From: Plantibacter sp. Leaf314
GTDB taxonomy: Bacteria; Actinomycetota; Actinomycetes; Actinomycetales; Microbacteriaceae
Assembly (NCBI RefSeq): GCF_001423185.1
Contig: NZ_LMOB01000001.1
Span: 699,437-763,436, forward strand
Length of the DNA stretch: 64,000 bases
Direction: 5' to 3'
Position numbers and translations under genes: made by a program. Shown here piece by piece: positions 19,189 to 29,890 of the stretch. Numbering within the stretch: the stretch's first letter is position 1; each line of letters begins with the position of its first letter. The notes beneath the pieces are model-generated. The model did no database searches. It had not been told where the DNA came from and was given only the letters and a program-made list of their open reading frames with translations.

Positions 19189-21231
19189 ATGAACGCTGGT
19201 GACCCCCTCCACGATCTCGGCGTCCGCCTCGGCCCGTCCGGTGGTGAGCTCCGTGTGTGGTCGGAGCATGCAGATGCCCTCGAACTCGTGATCTTCGACG
19301 ACAAGGATCTGAACTGGATCACCCAGTCGGTCGAGATGACCCGGGACGAGGGTGGGGTCTGGAGTGCCCGGTCGGAGGAGCTCGTGCACGGTCGGCGCTA
19401 CGCCGTCCGAGCGTCCGGGCCGTCGACGCCGAACAACGCCTTCGACCCGCATCTGTTGCTCCTCGACCCCTATGCCCGCGGTCTCGCGCGGGTGTCCGCC
19501 GAGCAATGGCGCTCCGTCGTCGTCGACGACGCGTTCGACTGGGGTGGCGTGCAGAAACCGCGCATCCCGCTCGACCGCACCGTCGTGTACGAGGCGCACG
19601 TCAAGGGGCTCAGCAAGCTGCACCCCGACGTCCCGGAGGAGCTGCGCGGAACCTACGCCGGGCTCGCCCATCCCGCGATGATCGCGCATCTGCACGACCT
19701 GGGTGTCACGAGTGTCGAACTCCTGCCGGTGCACGCGTACACCTCGGAGCAGCGCCTCATCAAGCAGGGTCTCGTCAACTACTGGGGCTACAACACCCTC
19801 AACTTCTTCAGCCCGCACGCCGCGTACGCGACGAAGGCCGCCCAGGCGGGTGGTGCCGACGCCGTGCTCCGGGAGTTCAAGGGCATGGTCAGGCTGCTCC
19901 ACGAGGCCGGGCTCGAGGTCATCCTGGACGTCGTCTACAACCACACCGCCGAGGAGGGACCGGGCGGTCCGCGCACGAGCCTCCGCGGCATCGACAACGC
20001 GAGCTACTACCGCCAGGACGCCACCGGCGCGTACATCGACGTGACCGGCTGTGGCAACACCGTCGACTTCGGCCACCCTGTCCCCCAGCGCCTGGTGCTC
20101 GACTCCCTGCGCTACTGGGCGGAGGAGGTGCAGATCGACGGGTTCCGCTTCGACCTCGCCGCGACGCTCGGGCGGAACGAGGCGGTCGAGTTCACCCCGG
20201 ACCATCCGTTGCTCGGAGCGATCATCAGCGATCCGTCGCTCATCGACGCGAAGATGATCGCCGAACCCTGGGACGTCGGGATGGGCGGTTGGCAGACCGG
20301 CAACTTCCCGAACGGTTGGCACGAGTGGAACGACCGGTACCGCGACCGCGTACGCAACTTCTGGCTCTCCGACATCGACTACGCCAGACGCGCCGACGCC
20401 CCCGTGGGCATCGGCGGCTTCGCGACACGACTGGCCGGATCGAGCAACACCTTCCCCGCCGAACGCGGGCCGCTCGCGTCGGTCAACTTCATCACCGCCC
20501 ACGACGGGTTCACGCTCGCCGACCTGGTGTCGTACGACGTGAAGCACAACGTCGGCAACGGCGAGTCCAACCGAGACGGGACCGACAACAACCGGTCGTT
20601 CAACCACGGCGCCGAGGGCCCGACGGACGACGAAGCGATCCTCGCCGCCCGCCGGAAGGCGATGCGCAACCTGCTCGGGACGCTCCTCCTGTCGGCCGGC
20701 ATCCCGATGATCACCGCGGGTGACGAGTTCGGGCGCAGCCAACGGGGCAACAACAACGCCTACTGTCACGATTCGGAACTGACCTGGGTCGGGTGGACGC
20801 GGGAACCCTGGCAGGATCAACTCCTCGCACACAGCCGCAGGCTCCTCGAGCTGCGGCGGGAGCATCCCGCGCTCCGGCCGGAGCACTTCGGGGCGGCAGA
20901 GACGACGGTGCCCGGCGCGAGCGCCATGGACTGGTTCGACGCCACCGGCGGGACGATGAGCACGGACGACTGGACGAGCCCCCGGAACCGGACCCTGCAG
21001 TTCTTCTCGTCGAGCACCCCGGAGTCCGAGGCGCTCGACCGCGTCCTGCTCATCGTGCACGGCGTCGAGCAGCCGGTCGAGGTCACACTGCCCGAGCACG
21101 ACGGGGTGACCGCCTACCGGCGCATCTGGAACTCCGCAGACGACGTCCCGGTGTCGGACGAGGACGAATTCGCCCCCGGGCACACGGTCGCGGTCGGCGC
21201 CACGTCGATGCAGCTGTTCCGGGCCGTCTGA
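19189..21231 (+). CDS. glgX: Glycogen debranching enzyme (isoamylase-type)
   Basis: A 680-residue GH13 enzyme with an N-terminal CBM48-like domain (about 10-100) and a catalytic barrel. Catalytic residues are nucleophile D322 (GFRFDLA), acid/base E359 (AEPWDVG) and D439 (TAHDGF), with the family block DFGHPVPQRLVLDSLRYW before them. It hydrolyses alpha-1,6 branches left by phosphorylase. It starts at ATG 19189 and is followed three bases later by a YbaK-like gene. It belongs to the alpha-glucan block reaching 28813. Confidence 0.94.
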   Translation: MNAGDPLHDLGVRLGPSGGELRVWSEHADALELVIFDDKDLNWITQSVEMTRDEGGVWSARSEELVHGRRYAVRASGPSTPNNAFDPHLLLLDPYARGLARVSAEQWRSVVVDDAFDWGGVQKPRIPLDRTVVYEAHVKGLSKLHPDVPEELRGTYAGLAHPAMIAHLHDLGVTSVELLPVHAYTSEQRLIKQGLVNYWGYNTLNFFSPHAAYATKAAQAGGADAVLREFKGMVRLLHEAGLEVILDVVYNHTAEEGPGGPRTSLRGIDNASYYRQDATGAYIDVTGCGNTVDFGHPVPQRLVLDSLRYWAEEVQIDGFRFDLAATLGRNEAVEFTPDHPLLGAIISDPSLIDAKMIAEPWDVGMGGWQTGNFPNGWHEWNDRYRDRVRNFWLSDIDYARRADAPVGIGGFATRLAGSSNTFPAERGPLASVNFITAHDGFTLADLVSYDVKHNVGNGESNRDGTDNNRSFNHGAEGPTDDEAILAARRKAMRNLLGTLLLSAGIPMITAGDEFGRSQRGNNNAYCHDSELTWVGWTREPWQDQLLAHSRRLLELRREHPALRPEHFGAAETTVPGASAMDWFDATGGTMSTDDWTSPRNRTLQFFSSSTPESEALDRVLLIVHGVEQPVEVTLPEHDGVTAYRRIWNSADDVPVSDEDEFAPGHTVAVGATSMQLFRAV

Positions 21232-21233
21232 CG

Positions 21234-21725
21234 GTGGCGCGGCGGAAGGCGGAGGGCGGGAGCACGCCGGCGACGCTGGCGCTGACCGGACTCGGCATCC
21301 CCTTCACCCCACGGCCCTACCAGCACGACCCCTCGACGACCGCGTTCGGGCTCGAGGCGGCGGCAGCCCTCGGCGTGGACCCGTCCCGCGTCTTCAAGAC
21401 CCTGATGACCGAGGTCGACGGCTCGCTCGTCGTCGCCGTCGTCCCGGTCTCGGCGCAACTCGACCTCAAGGCGCTCGCCGCAGCGGTCGGCGGGAAACGC
21501 GCACGTCTGGCCGATCCCGCCGTGGCGGAGCGCAAGACCGGGTACGTGGTCGGCGGCATCAGCCCGATCGGTCAGCGGACGGCACTGCCGACCGTCCTCG
21601 ACGCGAGCGCGTCGGACCACGAGACGGTGTTCGTGTCCGGTGGACGGCGGGGCTTCGACCTCGAACTCGCCCCGGAGGGGCTGCGCACGGCGGTCTCCGC
21701 CCTCCTGGCCCAGATCGCGCGCTGA
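21234..21725 (+). CDS. Cys-tRNA(Pro)/Cys-tRNA(Cys) deacylase (YbaK/EbsC family)
   Basis: A 163-residue single-domain YbaK-like trans-editing protein. It has TPATLALTGLGIPF and Y-H-D near the start, VFKTLMTEVDG, VVPVSAQLDLKALA, and GYVVGGISPIGQR, which is the conserved Gly-rich loop. It clears mischarged Cys-tRNA(Pro). The GTG at 21234 lies two bases past the glgX stop, so it is likely read with glgX. It converges on glgP with eight bases between stops. Confidence 0.88.
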   Translation: MARRKAEGGSTPATLALTGLGIPFTPRPYQHDPSTTAFGLEAAAALGVDPSRVFKTLMTEVDGSLVVAVVPVSAQLDLKALAAAVGGKRARLADPAVAERKTGYVVGGISPIGQRTALPTVLDASASDHETVFVSGGRRGFDLELAPEGLRTAVSALLAQIAR

Positions 21726-21733
21726 CCCCGCCC

Positions 21734-24307
21734 CTACTGGTCCGCCAGGGCGACCAGTCCGAGCTCCGCCGGCGTGAGCAGCAACTCGTGCTTCGGAACG
21801 ATGCGGACCGTGTACCCGAAGCCACCCGCGCGATCGAGTGGCAGGGTGCCCGCGTATTCGAGCGTGTGCTCCGGTCGGCTCGTGGACGGGGTCTGCTGCT
21901 GCTCGAGCGGCTGCGAACCGACGTCGAGCAACTCGCCCGCGGCTCCGGGGACCCCGGAGACCACTTCGACGGTCACATCGTCCGGTGACAGTGAGCCGAG
22001 CTGGACGTACGCGCGCAACCGCAGCACGTCGCCGACCTGCGGGACCTCGTCGACACCGCCGCTCTCGACGTGGGCGACGGCCAACTGCGGCCACGCGTCG
22101 CGCACACGTCGTTTGTAGGCCGCCAGATCGCGGGCGCCGAGCTGATCGGACGCGGACAGCGCACGTTCCATCTCGGCCGCCGGGAGGTACATCCGCTCGG
22201 TGTACTCGCGCACCATCCGGTCGGCGCTCAGCGGCTCCGACAGGGTGGAGATCGTGTGTCGCACCATCTGCAACCAGCGCCACGGCGGTGCACCGTGCTC
22301 GCGGTCGTAGTAGCGGGGTGCGAGCTGGTGCTCGATGACGTCGTAGAGCGACGCGGCCTCGAGGGCGTCGCGCTCGTCGTCGTCCGGCGTGCCGTCGGCG
22401 GACGGGATCGCCCACCCGTTCTCCCCGTCCGCGTACTCGTCCCACCAGCCGTCGAGGATCGACAGGTTGAGCGCTCCGTTGAGCGCCGCCTTCATGCCGG
22501 ACGTCCCGCAGGCCTCGAGCGGACGCAGGGGGTTGTTCAACCACACGTCACAACCCGGGTAGAGGGTCTTCGCCATCCCGATGCCGTAGTCCGGCAGGAA
22601 GACGATGCGTGCACGCAGGAGGGGGTCCTGGGCGAACTGCACGAGGCGTTGGATGAGGCGCTTCCCCTCGTCGTCCGCCGGGTGCGCCTTCCCCGCGACG
22701 ACGATCTGGATCGGTCGATCCGGGTGCAGGAGCAGCGAGCGGAGTCGGTCCGGGTCGCGCATCATGAGGGTGAGGCGCTTGTACCCCGGTACCCGTCGTG
22801 CGAACCCGATCGTCAAGACCTCCGGATCGAGGAGTTCGTCGATCCAGGACGGCACGACGGCGAGGGGATTCTGCGCACGGTAGCCGTCGGCGATCCGACG
22901 GCGCACATCGGCGACCAGGCGCTCGCGCATCCCCCGTTTGAGCATCCAGAGCTCGTCGTCGGACACGGACGGACCGGCCCAGTCGGCGCGGCCCGGCTCG
23001 ATCCCGCCCCACCGTTCATCGGCGAACCCGAGGAGGGCGGGATCCGTCCAGCTCGGGGCGTGGACACCGTTCGTGATGGAGGTGATGGGCACGTCGGAGA
23101 CGTCGAATCCCGGCCAGAGGCCTCGGAACATCGCACGACTGACCTCTCCGTGGAGTCGACTCACCCCGTTCGCGCGCTGCGCCAGGCGGAGACCCATGAT
23201 CGCCAGGTTGAACACCTCGGGCGAGCCGCCGTTCGCGGTCTCGTCGCCGAGCGCCAGGACGTCCGGTGCGGCCACGCCGGGGAGCAGGTCGCCCGAGAAG
23301 TAGCGCTCGATCACGTCGTTCTCGAAGCGGTCGATGCCGGCGGGCACCGGCGTGTGCGTGGTGAACACCGTGCCCCCGCGAACGAGCTGCAGCGCCTCGT
23401 CGAAGGAGAGGCCGTTCCCGACGAGGTCGCTGATCCGTTCCAGGCCGAGGAACCCGGCGTGGCCTTCGTTCGAGTGGTACACCTGCGGGAGCGGGTGGTC
23501 GGTCAGCTCGCTCCACTGCTTGATCGCCCGGACACCGCCGATGCCGAGGAGGAGCTCCTGGTGGAGGCGATGCTCGCCGCCGCCGCCGTACAGCCGGTCG
23601 GTGACCGCGCGCAACTCCGCGACGTTCTCGGGGATGTCGGTGTCGAGCAACAGCAGTGGGACGCGTCCCACTTCGGCGATCCACACCCGCGCGGACAGGC
23701 TGCGGTCCTCGGGCAGGGCCAAGGTGACGGTGACCGGCGTGCCGTCCGGTTCTCTGAGGACCGTGAGCGGGAGGCCGTCGGGGTCTTGTACGGGATAGGA
23801 CTCCTGCTGCCACCCGTCGTTCGTGATCGACTGGGCGAAGTACCCCGAGCGGTACAGGAGGCCGACGCCGACGAGGGGCACCCCGAGGTCCGACGCGCTC
23901 TTCAGGTGGTCTCCGGCGAGGATACCGAGGCCGCCCGAGTACTGCGGGAGGGCGGCGGCGACACCGAACTCCGGCGAGAAGTAGGCGATCGTCTGCGGCT
24001 TCGGGTCGGGAAGACCCTGGTACCAGCGCGGCTCCTCCAGATACCGGCGGAGGTCGGCGTGGAGCGCTTCGGCGCGACCGACGAAGTCCGCGTCGGCGGC
24101 GAGCTCGGCCAACCGTTCGGGGGTGACGAGGCCGAGGCCCGTGATCGGGTCGTGCCCGGACTCCCGCCAGACGTCAGGGGCGATCTCGTCGAAGAGGCGC
24201 TGCGTCGGCTCATGCCACGACCAACGGAGGTTCGCCGCGAGGGCGGTCAGCGAGGTCAGTGACTCCGGGATGAGCGCGCGGACGGTAAACCTGCGGATAG
24301 CCTTCAC
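21734..24307 (-). CDS. glgP: Alpha-glucan (glycogen/maltodextrin) phosphorylase
   Basis: An 857-residue phosphorylase of the short actinobacterial type with an N-terminal DUF3417 region ([14 protein letters not shown]). Key motifs are [31 protein letters not shown], and [11 protein letters not shown] with the PLP lysine K606. It releases glucose-1-phosphate from alpha-1,4 chains. Start GTG at 24307, divergent from glgE across 172 bases that must hold both promoters. Confidence 0.93.
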   Translation of the reverse strand: MKAIRRFTVRALIPESLTSLTALAANLRWSWHEPTQRLFDEIAPDVWRESGHDPITGLGLVTPERLAELAADADFVGRAEALHADLRRYLEEPRWYQGLPDPKPQTIAYFSPEFGVAAALPQYSGGLGILAGDHLKSASDLGVPLVGVGLLYRSGYFAQSITNDGWQQESYPVQDPDGLPLTVLREPDGTPVTVTLALPEDRSLSARVWIAEVGRVPLLLLDTDIPENVAELRAVTDRLYGGGGEHRLHQELLLGIGGVRAIKQWSELTDHPLPQVYHSNEGHAGFLGLERISDLVGNGLSFDEALQLVRGGTVFTTHTPVPAGIDRFENDVIERYFSGDLLPGVAAPDVLALGDETANGGSPEVFNLAIMGLRLAQRANGVSRLHGEVSRAMFRGLWPGFDVSDVPITSITNGVHAPSWTDPALLGFADERWGGIEPGRADWAGPSVSDDELWMLKRGMRERLVADVRRRIADGYRAQNPLAVVPSWIDELLDPEVLTIGFARRVPGYKRLTLMMRDPDRLRSLLLHPDRPIQIVVAGKAHPADDEGKRLIQRLVQFAQDPLLRARIVFLPDYGIGMAKTLYPGCDVWLNNPLRPLEACGTSGMKAALNGALNLSILDGWWDEYADGENGWAIPSADGTPDDDERDALEAASLYDVIEHQLAPRYYDREHGAPPWRWLQMVRHTISTLSEPLSADRMVREYTERMYLPAAEMERALSASDQLGARDLAAYKRRVRDAWPQLAVAHVESGGVDEVPQVGDVLRLRAYVQLGSLSPDDVTVEVVSGVPGAAGELLDVGSQPLEQQQTPSTSRPEHTLEYAGTLPLDRAGGFGYTVRIVPKHELLLTPAELGLVALADQ

Positions 24308-24479
24308 GGGCTCACTCTATGGCACCCCCACCGGCGGCCCGACCGGCCGCCGTCCACCCTGCGGGAACCGCACGGCACCGTCCGCCTTAGCATGACGCGC
24401 GACACCCCGCGCGGCCCTTCATCGGCCCACGTTTCGCGGTACGGTCGGACGAGTGGCACCGAAGGAGATGGAACGCACT

Positions 24480-26534
24480 ATGCCGAAGTCAGTACCGCAG
24501 TCCTCCACCGTCGACGACGCCGGAACGGTGTCGCTCACACTCACCCCGAACATCGGGCGCATCCCGATCCTCGATCCGACCCCCTCCGTCGAAGGCGGGC
24601 GTTGGCCGGCCAAGGCGTTCGCAGGAGAGGTGGTCCCCTTCGCGGCGACCGCGTTCCGCGAAGGCCACGACCTGATCGGGGTCGAGCTCCTGCTCACCGA
24701 CCCCCGTGGGAAGACGGCCGCCCATCGCATGGCACCGGGCGCCGCCGGTACCGACCGCTTCGAGGTCCAGGTCCAGCTCGCCACCGAGGGGACCTGGAGG
24801 TATCAGGTGCGTGCCTTCGCCGACGAGTTCGCCACCTGGGAGCACAACGCCCGGGTGAAGATCGAGGCGGGCGTCGACGTCGACCTCATGTACCTCATCG
24901 GAGCGGAACTCCTCGAGGGAGCGTCGACGGACAAACTCCGCCCCGCCAAGGACCGCCGGTTCCTCACCTCGACCGCCAAGCTGCTCCGCGACGCCGACGC
25001 CGATCCCGACGCGAGGTTCGCCGTCCTCGACGATGCGGAACTGCTCGCCATCGCCGCGCGACGCCCGTTCGCCGGACTCGCCAGCACCAGCGAGCAGCGA
25101 CGCATCCGGGTCGAGCGCACGCGGGCCGGTGTCGGCTCGTGGTACGAATTCTTCCCCCGCTCCGAGGGCGCCGAGCAGCGCCCGGACGGATCCTGGGCCT
25201 CCGGCACCTTCCGGACGGCCGCAGCACGCCTCCCCGCCGTGGCCGCGATGGGCTTCGACGTCCTGTACCTGCCTCCCATCCACCCGATCGGCGAGACCTT
25301 CCGCAAGGGACCGAACAACACCCTGACGCCAGGCGAACACGACCCGGGATCGCCCTGGGCCATCGGTGGTGCCGCCGGCGGCCACGACGCGATCCATCCC
25401 GACCTCGGAACCGAGAAGGACTTCGTCTCCTTCGTCCGCCAGGCGAAGAAGTTCGGCCTGGAGATCGCGCTGGACCTCGCCCTGCAGGCCTCGCCCGACC
25501 ACCCCTGGGTGACCGAACACCCCGAGTGGTTCACGACGCTGCCCGACGGCACCATCGCGTACGCGGAGAACCCACCCAAGAAGTACCAGGACATCTACCC
25601 GGTGAACTTCGACAACGATCCCGAGGGCATCCGGACCGAGGTGCTGCGCATCGTCCGCCACTGGATCTCGCTCGGCGTCCGCATCTTCCGCGTCGACAAC
25701 CCCCACACCAAGCCGCTCGACTTCTGGGAGTGGCTCCTCGCGACGGTCAACCGCACCGATCCCGACGTGGTCTTCCTCGCGGAGGCGTTCACCCGACCGG
25801 CGCTCCTGCAGGGACTCGCGAAGGTGGGCTTCCAGCAGAGCTACACGTACTTCACCTGGCGGAACACGAAGGAGGAACTCGAGGAGTTCCTCGGCGCGGC
25901 GGCCACCGAGACCGCCGACTTCCTCCGCCCGAACCTGTTCGTGAACACCCCCGACATCCTGACGGAATACCTCCAGTTCGGTGGACGCGCCGCGTACAAG
26001 GTGCGTGCGGCCATCGCGGCGACGGCAGCGCCCACCTGGGGCGTGTACGCCGGATACGAGCTCATCGAGAACGTCGCCCGCCCGGGTGCCGAGGAGAACA
26101 TCGACAGCGAGAAGTTCGAGTACCGTCCGCGGGACTGGGCGGCGGCCGAAGAGGCCGGGACGTCGCTGTCACCCTATCTCACTCTCCTCAACCAGATCCG
26201 ACGGACGCACCCCGCACTCCGGCAGCTGCGCAACATCAGCTTCCACTGGAGCGACGACGACCAGATCCTGGTCTTCAGCAAGCATCTCGACGAGCGGTTC
26301 ACCGGGACGGGCGAGCCGGACACGATCGTCGTCGTCGCCAACCTCGACCCGCACTCCGTGCGACAGACGATGGTGCACCTCGACCAGACGGTCTTCGGTG
26401 GCGTGCCAGGAGGCACCTTCGACGTCACCGACCTCGTGACCGGGGCCGAGTGGATCTGGTCCGACAGCAACTTCGTGCGCCTCGACGCCTTCACCGAACC
26501 CGTGCACATCCTGAGCGTGAGGATCCGACCATGA
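24480..26534 (+). CDS. glgE: Alpha-1,4-glucan:maltose-1-phosphate maltosyltransferase
   Basis: A 684-residue GH13_3 enzyme that extends alpha-glucan by maltosyl units from maltose-1-phosphate. It has an N-terminal beta domain, then the catalytic barrel with nucleophile D406 (FRVDNPHTK) and acid/base E435 ([10 protein letters not shown]). The start at ATG 24480 is supported by AAGGAG ending 12 bases upstream; in-frame GTG 24453 and ATG 24468 are alternatives. Its stop overlaps the glgB start (ATGA). No genes for making maltose-1-phosphate (treS/pep2 or glgM) are in the window. Confidence 0.95.
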   Translation: MPKSVPQSSTVDDAGTVSLTLTPNIGRIPILDPTPSVEGGRWPAKAFAGEVVPFAATAFREGHDLIGVELLLTDPRGKTAAHRMAPGAAGTDRFEVQVQLATEGTWRYQVRAFADEFATWEHNARVKIEAGVDVDLMYLIGAELLEGASTDKLRPAKDRRFLTSTAKLLRDADADPDARFAVLDDAELLAIAARRPFAGLASTSEQRRIRVERTRAGVGSWYEFFPRSEGAEQRPDGSWASGTFRTAAARLPAVAAMGFDVLYLPPIHPIGETFRKGPNNTLTPGEHDPGSPWAIGGAAGGHDAIHPDLGTEKDFVSFVRQAKKFGLEIALDLALQASPDHPWVTEHPEWFTTLPDGTIAYAENPPKKYQDIYPVNFDNDPEGIRTEVLRIVRHWISLGVRIFRVDNPHTKPLDFWEWLLATVNRTDPDVVFLAEAFTRPALLQGLAKVGFQQSYTYFTWRNTKEELEEFLGAAATETADFLRPNLFVNTPDILTEYLQFGGRAAYKVRAAIAATAAPTWGVYAGYELIENVARPGAEENIDSEKFEYRPRDWAAAEEAGTSLSPYLTLLNQIRRTHPALRQLRNISFHWSDDDQILVFSKHLDERFTGTGEPDTIVVVANLDPHSVRQTMVHLDQTVFGGVPGGTFDVTDLVTGAEWIWSDSNFVRLDAFTEPVHILSVRIRP

Positions 26535-28813
26535 CGACCATCCCCCCATCCGCCGGCGGTGCTGCGGCACCGAAGCGCTCGGGTCGGCGGGCTGCCGCTC
26601 CCCCGGCCGCCGAGGTGGCTCCGCCCCCGCGTGAGCTCCCGCTCCCGTCCGTCGACGACTGGATCCTCGACGCGGTCTCGGAGGGCCGGTACCACGATCC
26701 GCACCAGATCCTCGGGCAGCACCTCGTCGACCTCGGCGGGGTGAGCGACCCGCTCGTCGTGGTGCGCGCGCGCCGCCCCCTGGCCGAACAGGTCACGGCG
26801 GTCCTCGCGAATGGAGCGCGCGTGGAGCTCGCCCACGTCCGATCCGGCATCTGGCAGGGCTTCCACGTCGACGGCATCCTCGACTACACGCTCGACGCAC
26901 GGTACGGGGACGGCTCGACTTGGAACGCCGACGACCCCTACCGCTTCGCCCCGTCCATCGGCGAGCTCGACCTCCACCTCATCGGTGAGGGACGCCACGA
27001 GCGGCTCTGGGACGCCCTCGGCGCACACGTGACCGAGCAGCAGGGTGTCGCCGGCACCGCGTTCGCCGTGTGGGCACCACACGCGCGGGCCGTCCGCGTC
27101 ATCGGCGACCTCAACTCGTGGGACGGCACCGCGCACGCGATGCGGAACATGGGAGCCACCGGGGTCTGGGAGCTGTTCATCCCCGGCGTCGGTCCCGGAG
27201 AGCTGTACCGATTCGAGATCCTGGCCCAGGACGGCCGCTGGGTCCGACGGTCCGACCCCATGGCCCGGTTCACCGAGCGGTCCCCCGCGACCGCATCGGT
27301 GACGGGTGTCAGCGACCACCGCTGGAACGACGCCGACTGGATGGAGCGTCGGGCCGCGAGCGACCCGCACAACGGCCCGATGAGCGTCTACGAGCTCCAC
27401 GTCGGGTCGTGGCGTCCCGGCCTCGGCTACCGCGACCTCGCCGACCAGCTCATCGAGTACATCGGCGAGCTCGGGTACACGCACGTGGAGTTCATGCCGC
27501 TGGCCGAGCACCCCTTCGGCGGCTCCTGGGGCTACCAGGTGACCGGCTACTACGCTCCGACGAGCCGGTTCGGTTCGAGCGACGATCTGAAGTACCTGAT
27601 CGACCGACTCCACGGCGCCGGGATCGGTGTCCTCATGGACTGGGTCCCCGGCCACTTCCCGAAGGACGAATGGGCACTCGCCAATTTCGACGGCCAGCCC
27701 CTGTACGAGCACCCCGACCCGCGACGCGGCGAGCAGCCGGACTGGGGCACGCTCGTGTTCGACTTCGGCCAGCCCCAGGTCAAGAACTTCCTCGTCGCCA
27801 ACGCCCTGTACTGGCTCGAGGAGTTCCACGTCGACGGTCTCCGCGTGGATGCCGTCGCCTCGATGCTCTACCTCGACTACTCGAGGAAGGACGGCGAGTG
27901 GCTCCCGAACGTCCACGGAGGACGCGAGAACCTCGAGGCCATCAGCCTGCTCCAGGAAGCGAACGCGACCGCGTACCGCCGCAACCCCGGCATCGTGATG
28001 ATCGCCGAGGAGTCGACCAGTTGGCCCGGCGTCACCGCGCCGACGAGCGAGGGCGGCCTCGGCTTCGGCCTGAAGTGGAACATGGGTTGGATGCACGACT
28101 CGCTCGAGTACATGCAGTACGACCCGCTGTACCGCTCGCACCACCACGGTGAGATCACGTTCTCGATGGTCTACGCCTTCAGCGAGAACTTCCTCCTGCC
28201 GATCAGCCACGACGAGGTCGTCCACGGGAAGGGCTCGCTGCTGGCGAAGATGCCGGGTGACCACTGGCAGCAGCTCGCCAACATGCGCGCCTACCTCGCG
28301 TTCATGTGGGCCCACCCGGGCAAGCAGCTCCTCTTCATGGGTCAGGAGTTCGGCCAGCCGTCCGAATGGTCGGAGGAACGCGGGCTGGACTGGTGGATCC
28401 TCGATCAGCCGAGCCACCGCGCCCTGCTCGGGCTCGTCGCGCGGCTCAACGCGGTGTACACCGAGCATCCCGCGCTCTGGGCGCTCGACCACGACCCCGC
28501 CGGCTTCGAGTGGCTCGACGGCGGCGACGCGCAGAACAGCGTGCTGTCGTTCATCCGCTCCGACGACGAGGGCAACGTCATCGCCGCGCTGGTCAACTTC
28601 TCCGGAGCGCCGGTGGGGCCCTATCGCGTCGGCCTCCCGCGCGCCGGCAGATGGGAGGAGCTGCTCAACACGGACGCCGTCGAGTACGGCGGATCGGGTG
28701 TCGGGAACTACGGATCGATCGAGGCGACGGCGGCACCGTGGGCCGGCCGGCCGGCCTCCGCGGAACTCACCCTCCCCCCGCTCGGCATGATCTGGTTGAA
28801 GCACGTCGGCTGA
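26531..28813 (+). CDS. glgB: 1,4-alpha-glucan branching enzyme
   Basis: A 760-residue GH13_9 enzyme. It has a low-complexity Ala/Pro N-terminus (about 1-40), two N-terminal beta domains including CBM48, the barrel with nucleophile D440 ([11 protein letters not shown]), acid/base E493 (IAEEST) and D561 (SHDEVVHGK), and a C-terminal beta domain. It makes alpha-1,6 branches. It is coupled to glgE by a 4-base overlap, the standard GlgE-GlgB pair of actinomycetes. Confidence 0.97.
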   Translation: MTTIPPSAGGAAAPKRSGRRAAAPPAAEVAPPPRELPLPSVDDWILDAVSEGRYHDPHQILGQHLVDLGGVSDPLVVVRARRPLAEQVTAVLANGARVELAHVRSGIWQGFHVDGILDYTLDARYGDGSTWNADDPYRFAPSIGELDLHLIGEGRHERLWDALGAHVTEQQGVAGTAFAVWAPHARAVRVIGDLNSWDGTAHAMRNMGATGVWELFIPGVGPGELYRFEILAQDGRWVRRSDPMARFTERSPATASVTGVSDHRWNDADWMERRAASDPHNGPMSVYELHVGSWRPGLGYRDLADQLIEYIGELGYTHVEFMPLAEHPFGGSWGYQVTGYYAPTSRFGSSDDLKYLIDRLHGAGIGVLMDWVPGHFPKDEWALANFDGQPLYEHPDPRRGEQPDWGTLVFDFGQPQVKNFLVANALYWLEEFHVDGLRVDAVASMLYLDYSRKDGEWLPNVHGGRENLEAISLLQEANATAYRRNPGIVMIAEESTSWPGVTAPTSEGGLGFGLKWNMGWMHDSLEYMQYDPLYRSHHHGEITFSMVYAFSENFLLPISHDEVVHGKGSLLAKMPGDHWQQLANMRAYLAFMWAHPGKQLLFMGQEFGQPSEWSEERGLDWWILDQPSHRALLGLVARLNAVYTEHPALWALDHDPAGFEWLDGGDAQNSVLSFIRSDDEGNVIAALVNFSGAPVGPYRVGLPRAGRWEELLNTDAVEYGGSGVGNYGSIEATAAPWAGRPASAELTLPPLGMIWLKHVG

Positions 28814-28841
28814 GCCGGGCGGACGCATCCCGGCTGCAGCA

Positions 28842-28875
28842 CGAAGGCCCGCCTCCTGAGGGAGGCGGGCCTTCG
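28842..28875. terminator. Terminator hairpin between glgB and the YbbN-like gene
   Basis: A perfect 15-bp stem (CGAAGGCCCGCCTCC with its complement) and a TGAG tetraloop stand between two convergent genes. It is suited to end both transcripts, although the T tracts are poor. Confidence 0.8.
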
Positions 28876-28897
28876 TCGTCCGCTGGACCGGGACGGA

Positions 28898-29890
28898 TCA
28901 GTAGAGCAGGCCGGTCAACCGCGCCCGAGCCCGCATGACGCGGGGATCGGTGACACCGGCGACCTGGAACAGCTCGAGCAGGCGCGTCCGGACCGTGTCC
29001 TTGTCGGCCTGGTCGAGTTCGGGGAACATCGTGAGCAGTCGGTCGAAGGCGTCGTCGACGTGGCCGCCGGACAGGTCGAGGTCGGCGACCGCCAACTGAG
29101 CGTCGAGGTCGGCGGGAGCGGCTGCAGCCCGACTGCGGATCTCCTCCAACGTCTTCCCGCCGAGACGGTGCAGGAGCCGTACCTGGGCGAGGCCGGCCAC
29201 GGCCATGTCGTCCTTCGGGTTCTGGGCGATGGCTTTCTCGTACGCGGCGATGGCCGTCGGGTAGTCGGCGCGCTCGATGGCCTCGTACGCCTCCGCGTGC
29301 AGCGGCGGCAGGGGCGGCTCCGCCGGCTCCGCCTCCTCGGCTGCGGTCGCTCCGTCGGCGACGACAGCGCGGCCGGAGACGCCGTTCTGCGCGGCCAGCT
29401 GGAGCAATTGCTCGATGACCTCACGCACCTGGGACTCGGGGATCGCACCGTTGAACATCGGCACGGGTCGGCCACCGACGACCGCGACGACCATCGGGAT
29501 CGACTGGGCCTGGAACGCCTGCGAGAGCTGCGGGTTCGCATCGACGTCGACCTTGGCGAGCACGAACCGACCGGCGTATTCCGCAGCGAGACGTTCGAGC
29601 ACCGGCGAGAGCTGCTTGCAGGGCCCGCACCATTCCGCCCACAGGTCGATCACGACCGGGACGACGGAGGACAGTTCGACGACCTGGCCGAATCCGTCGT
29701 CCGACGCGTCGAAGACGAACGACGGGACGTCGACGGTCTGTCCGGTGGTCGCGCCGGGTGCCTCCGCGGGGGCGCCTGACTGGCCCGGCTGAGCTGGAGC
29801 TCCGGCGGGCGGTGCCTGGTGGCGACGGGCGAGGCCGGACAGGTCGACGGCGCCGCGCAGGTGCGCCGCGCTCGGCTCCGCGGCGCTCAC
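28898..29890 (-). CDS. YbbN/CnoX-like thioredoxin with C-terminal tetratricopeptide region
   Basis: A 330-residue protein. A Pro/Ala-rich N-terminus (about 20-55) is followed by a thioredoxin domain with WCGPC (C88, C91), then an Ala-rich linker and a helical TPR-like domain (about 195-330). This is the YbbN layout, a thioredoxin-like co-chaperone that delivers protected proteins to chaperones. Start GTG at 29890 overlaps the stop of the upstream membrane protein gene (GTGA). Unlike E. coli YbbN, both active-site cysteines are present. Confidence 0.88.
   Translation of the reverse strand: MSAAEPSAAHLRGAVDLSGLARRHQAPPAGAPAQPGQSGAPAEAPGATTGQTVDVPSFVFDASDDGFGQVVELSSVVPVVIDLWAEWCGPCKQLSPVLERLAAEYAGRFVLAKVDVDANPQLSQAFQAQSIPMVVAVVGGRPVPMFNGAIPESQVREVIEQLLQLAAQNGVSGRAVVADGATAAEEAEPAEPPLPPLHAEAYEAIERADYPTAIAAYEKAIAQNPKDDMAVAGLAQVRLLHRLGGKTLEEIRSRAAAAPADLDAQLAVADLDLSGGHVDDAFDRLLTMFPELDQADKDTVRTRLLELFQVAGVTDPRVMRARARLTGLLY

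Noticed and set aside
18319..21183. A 954-codon open frame on the minus strand opposite glgX and running into the cysteine desulfurase region
   Set aside because: It is out of frame with cysteine desulfurase and antisense to the well-supported glgX; the residue composition is Arg/Gly/Val-rich shadow coding, common at high G+C.
22070..24262. A 730-codon plus-strand frame opposite glgP
   Set aside because: Antisense shadow of a complete phosphorylase with intact catalytic motifs; no recognisable domain.
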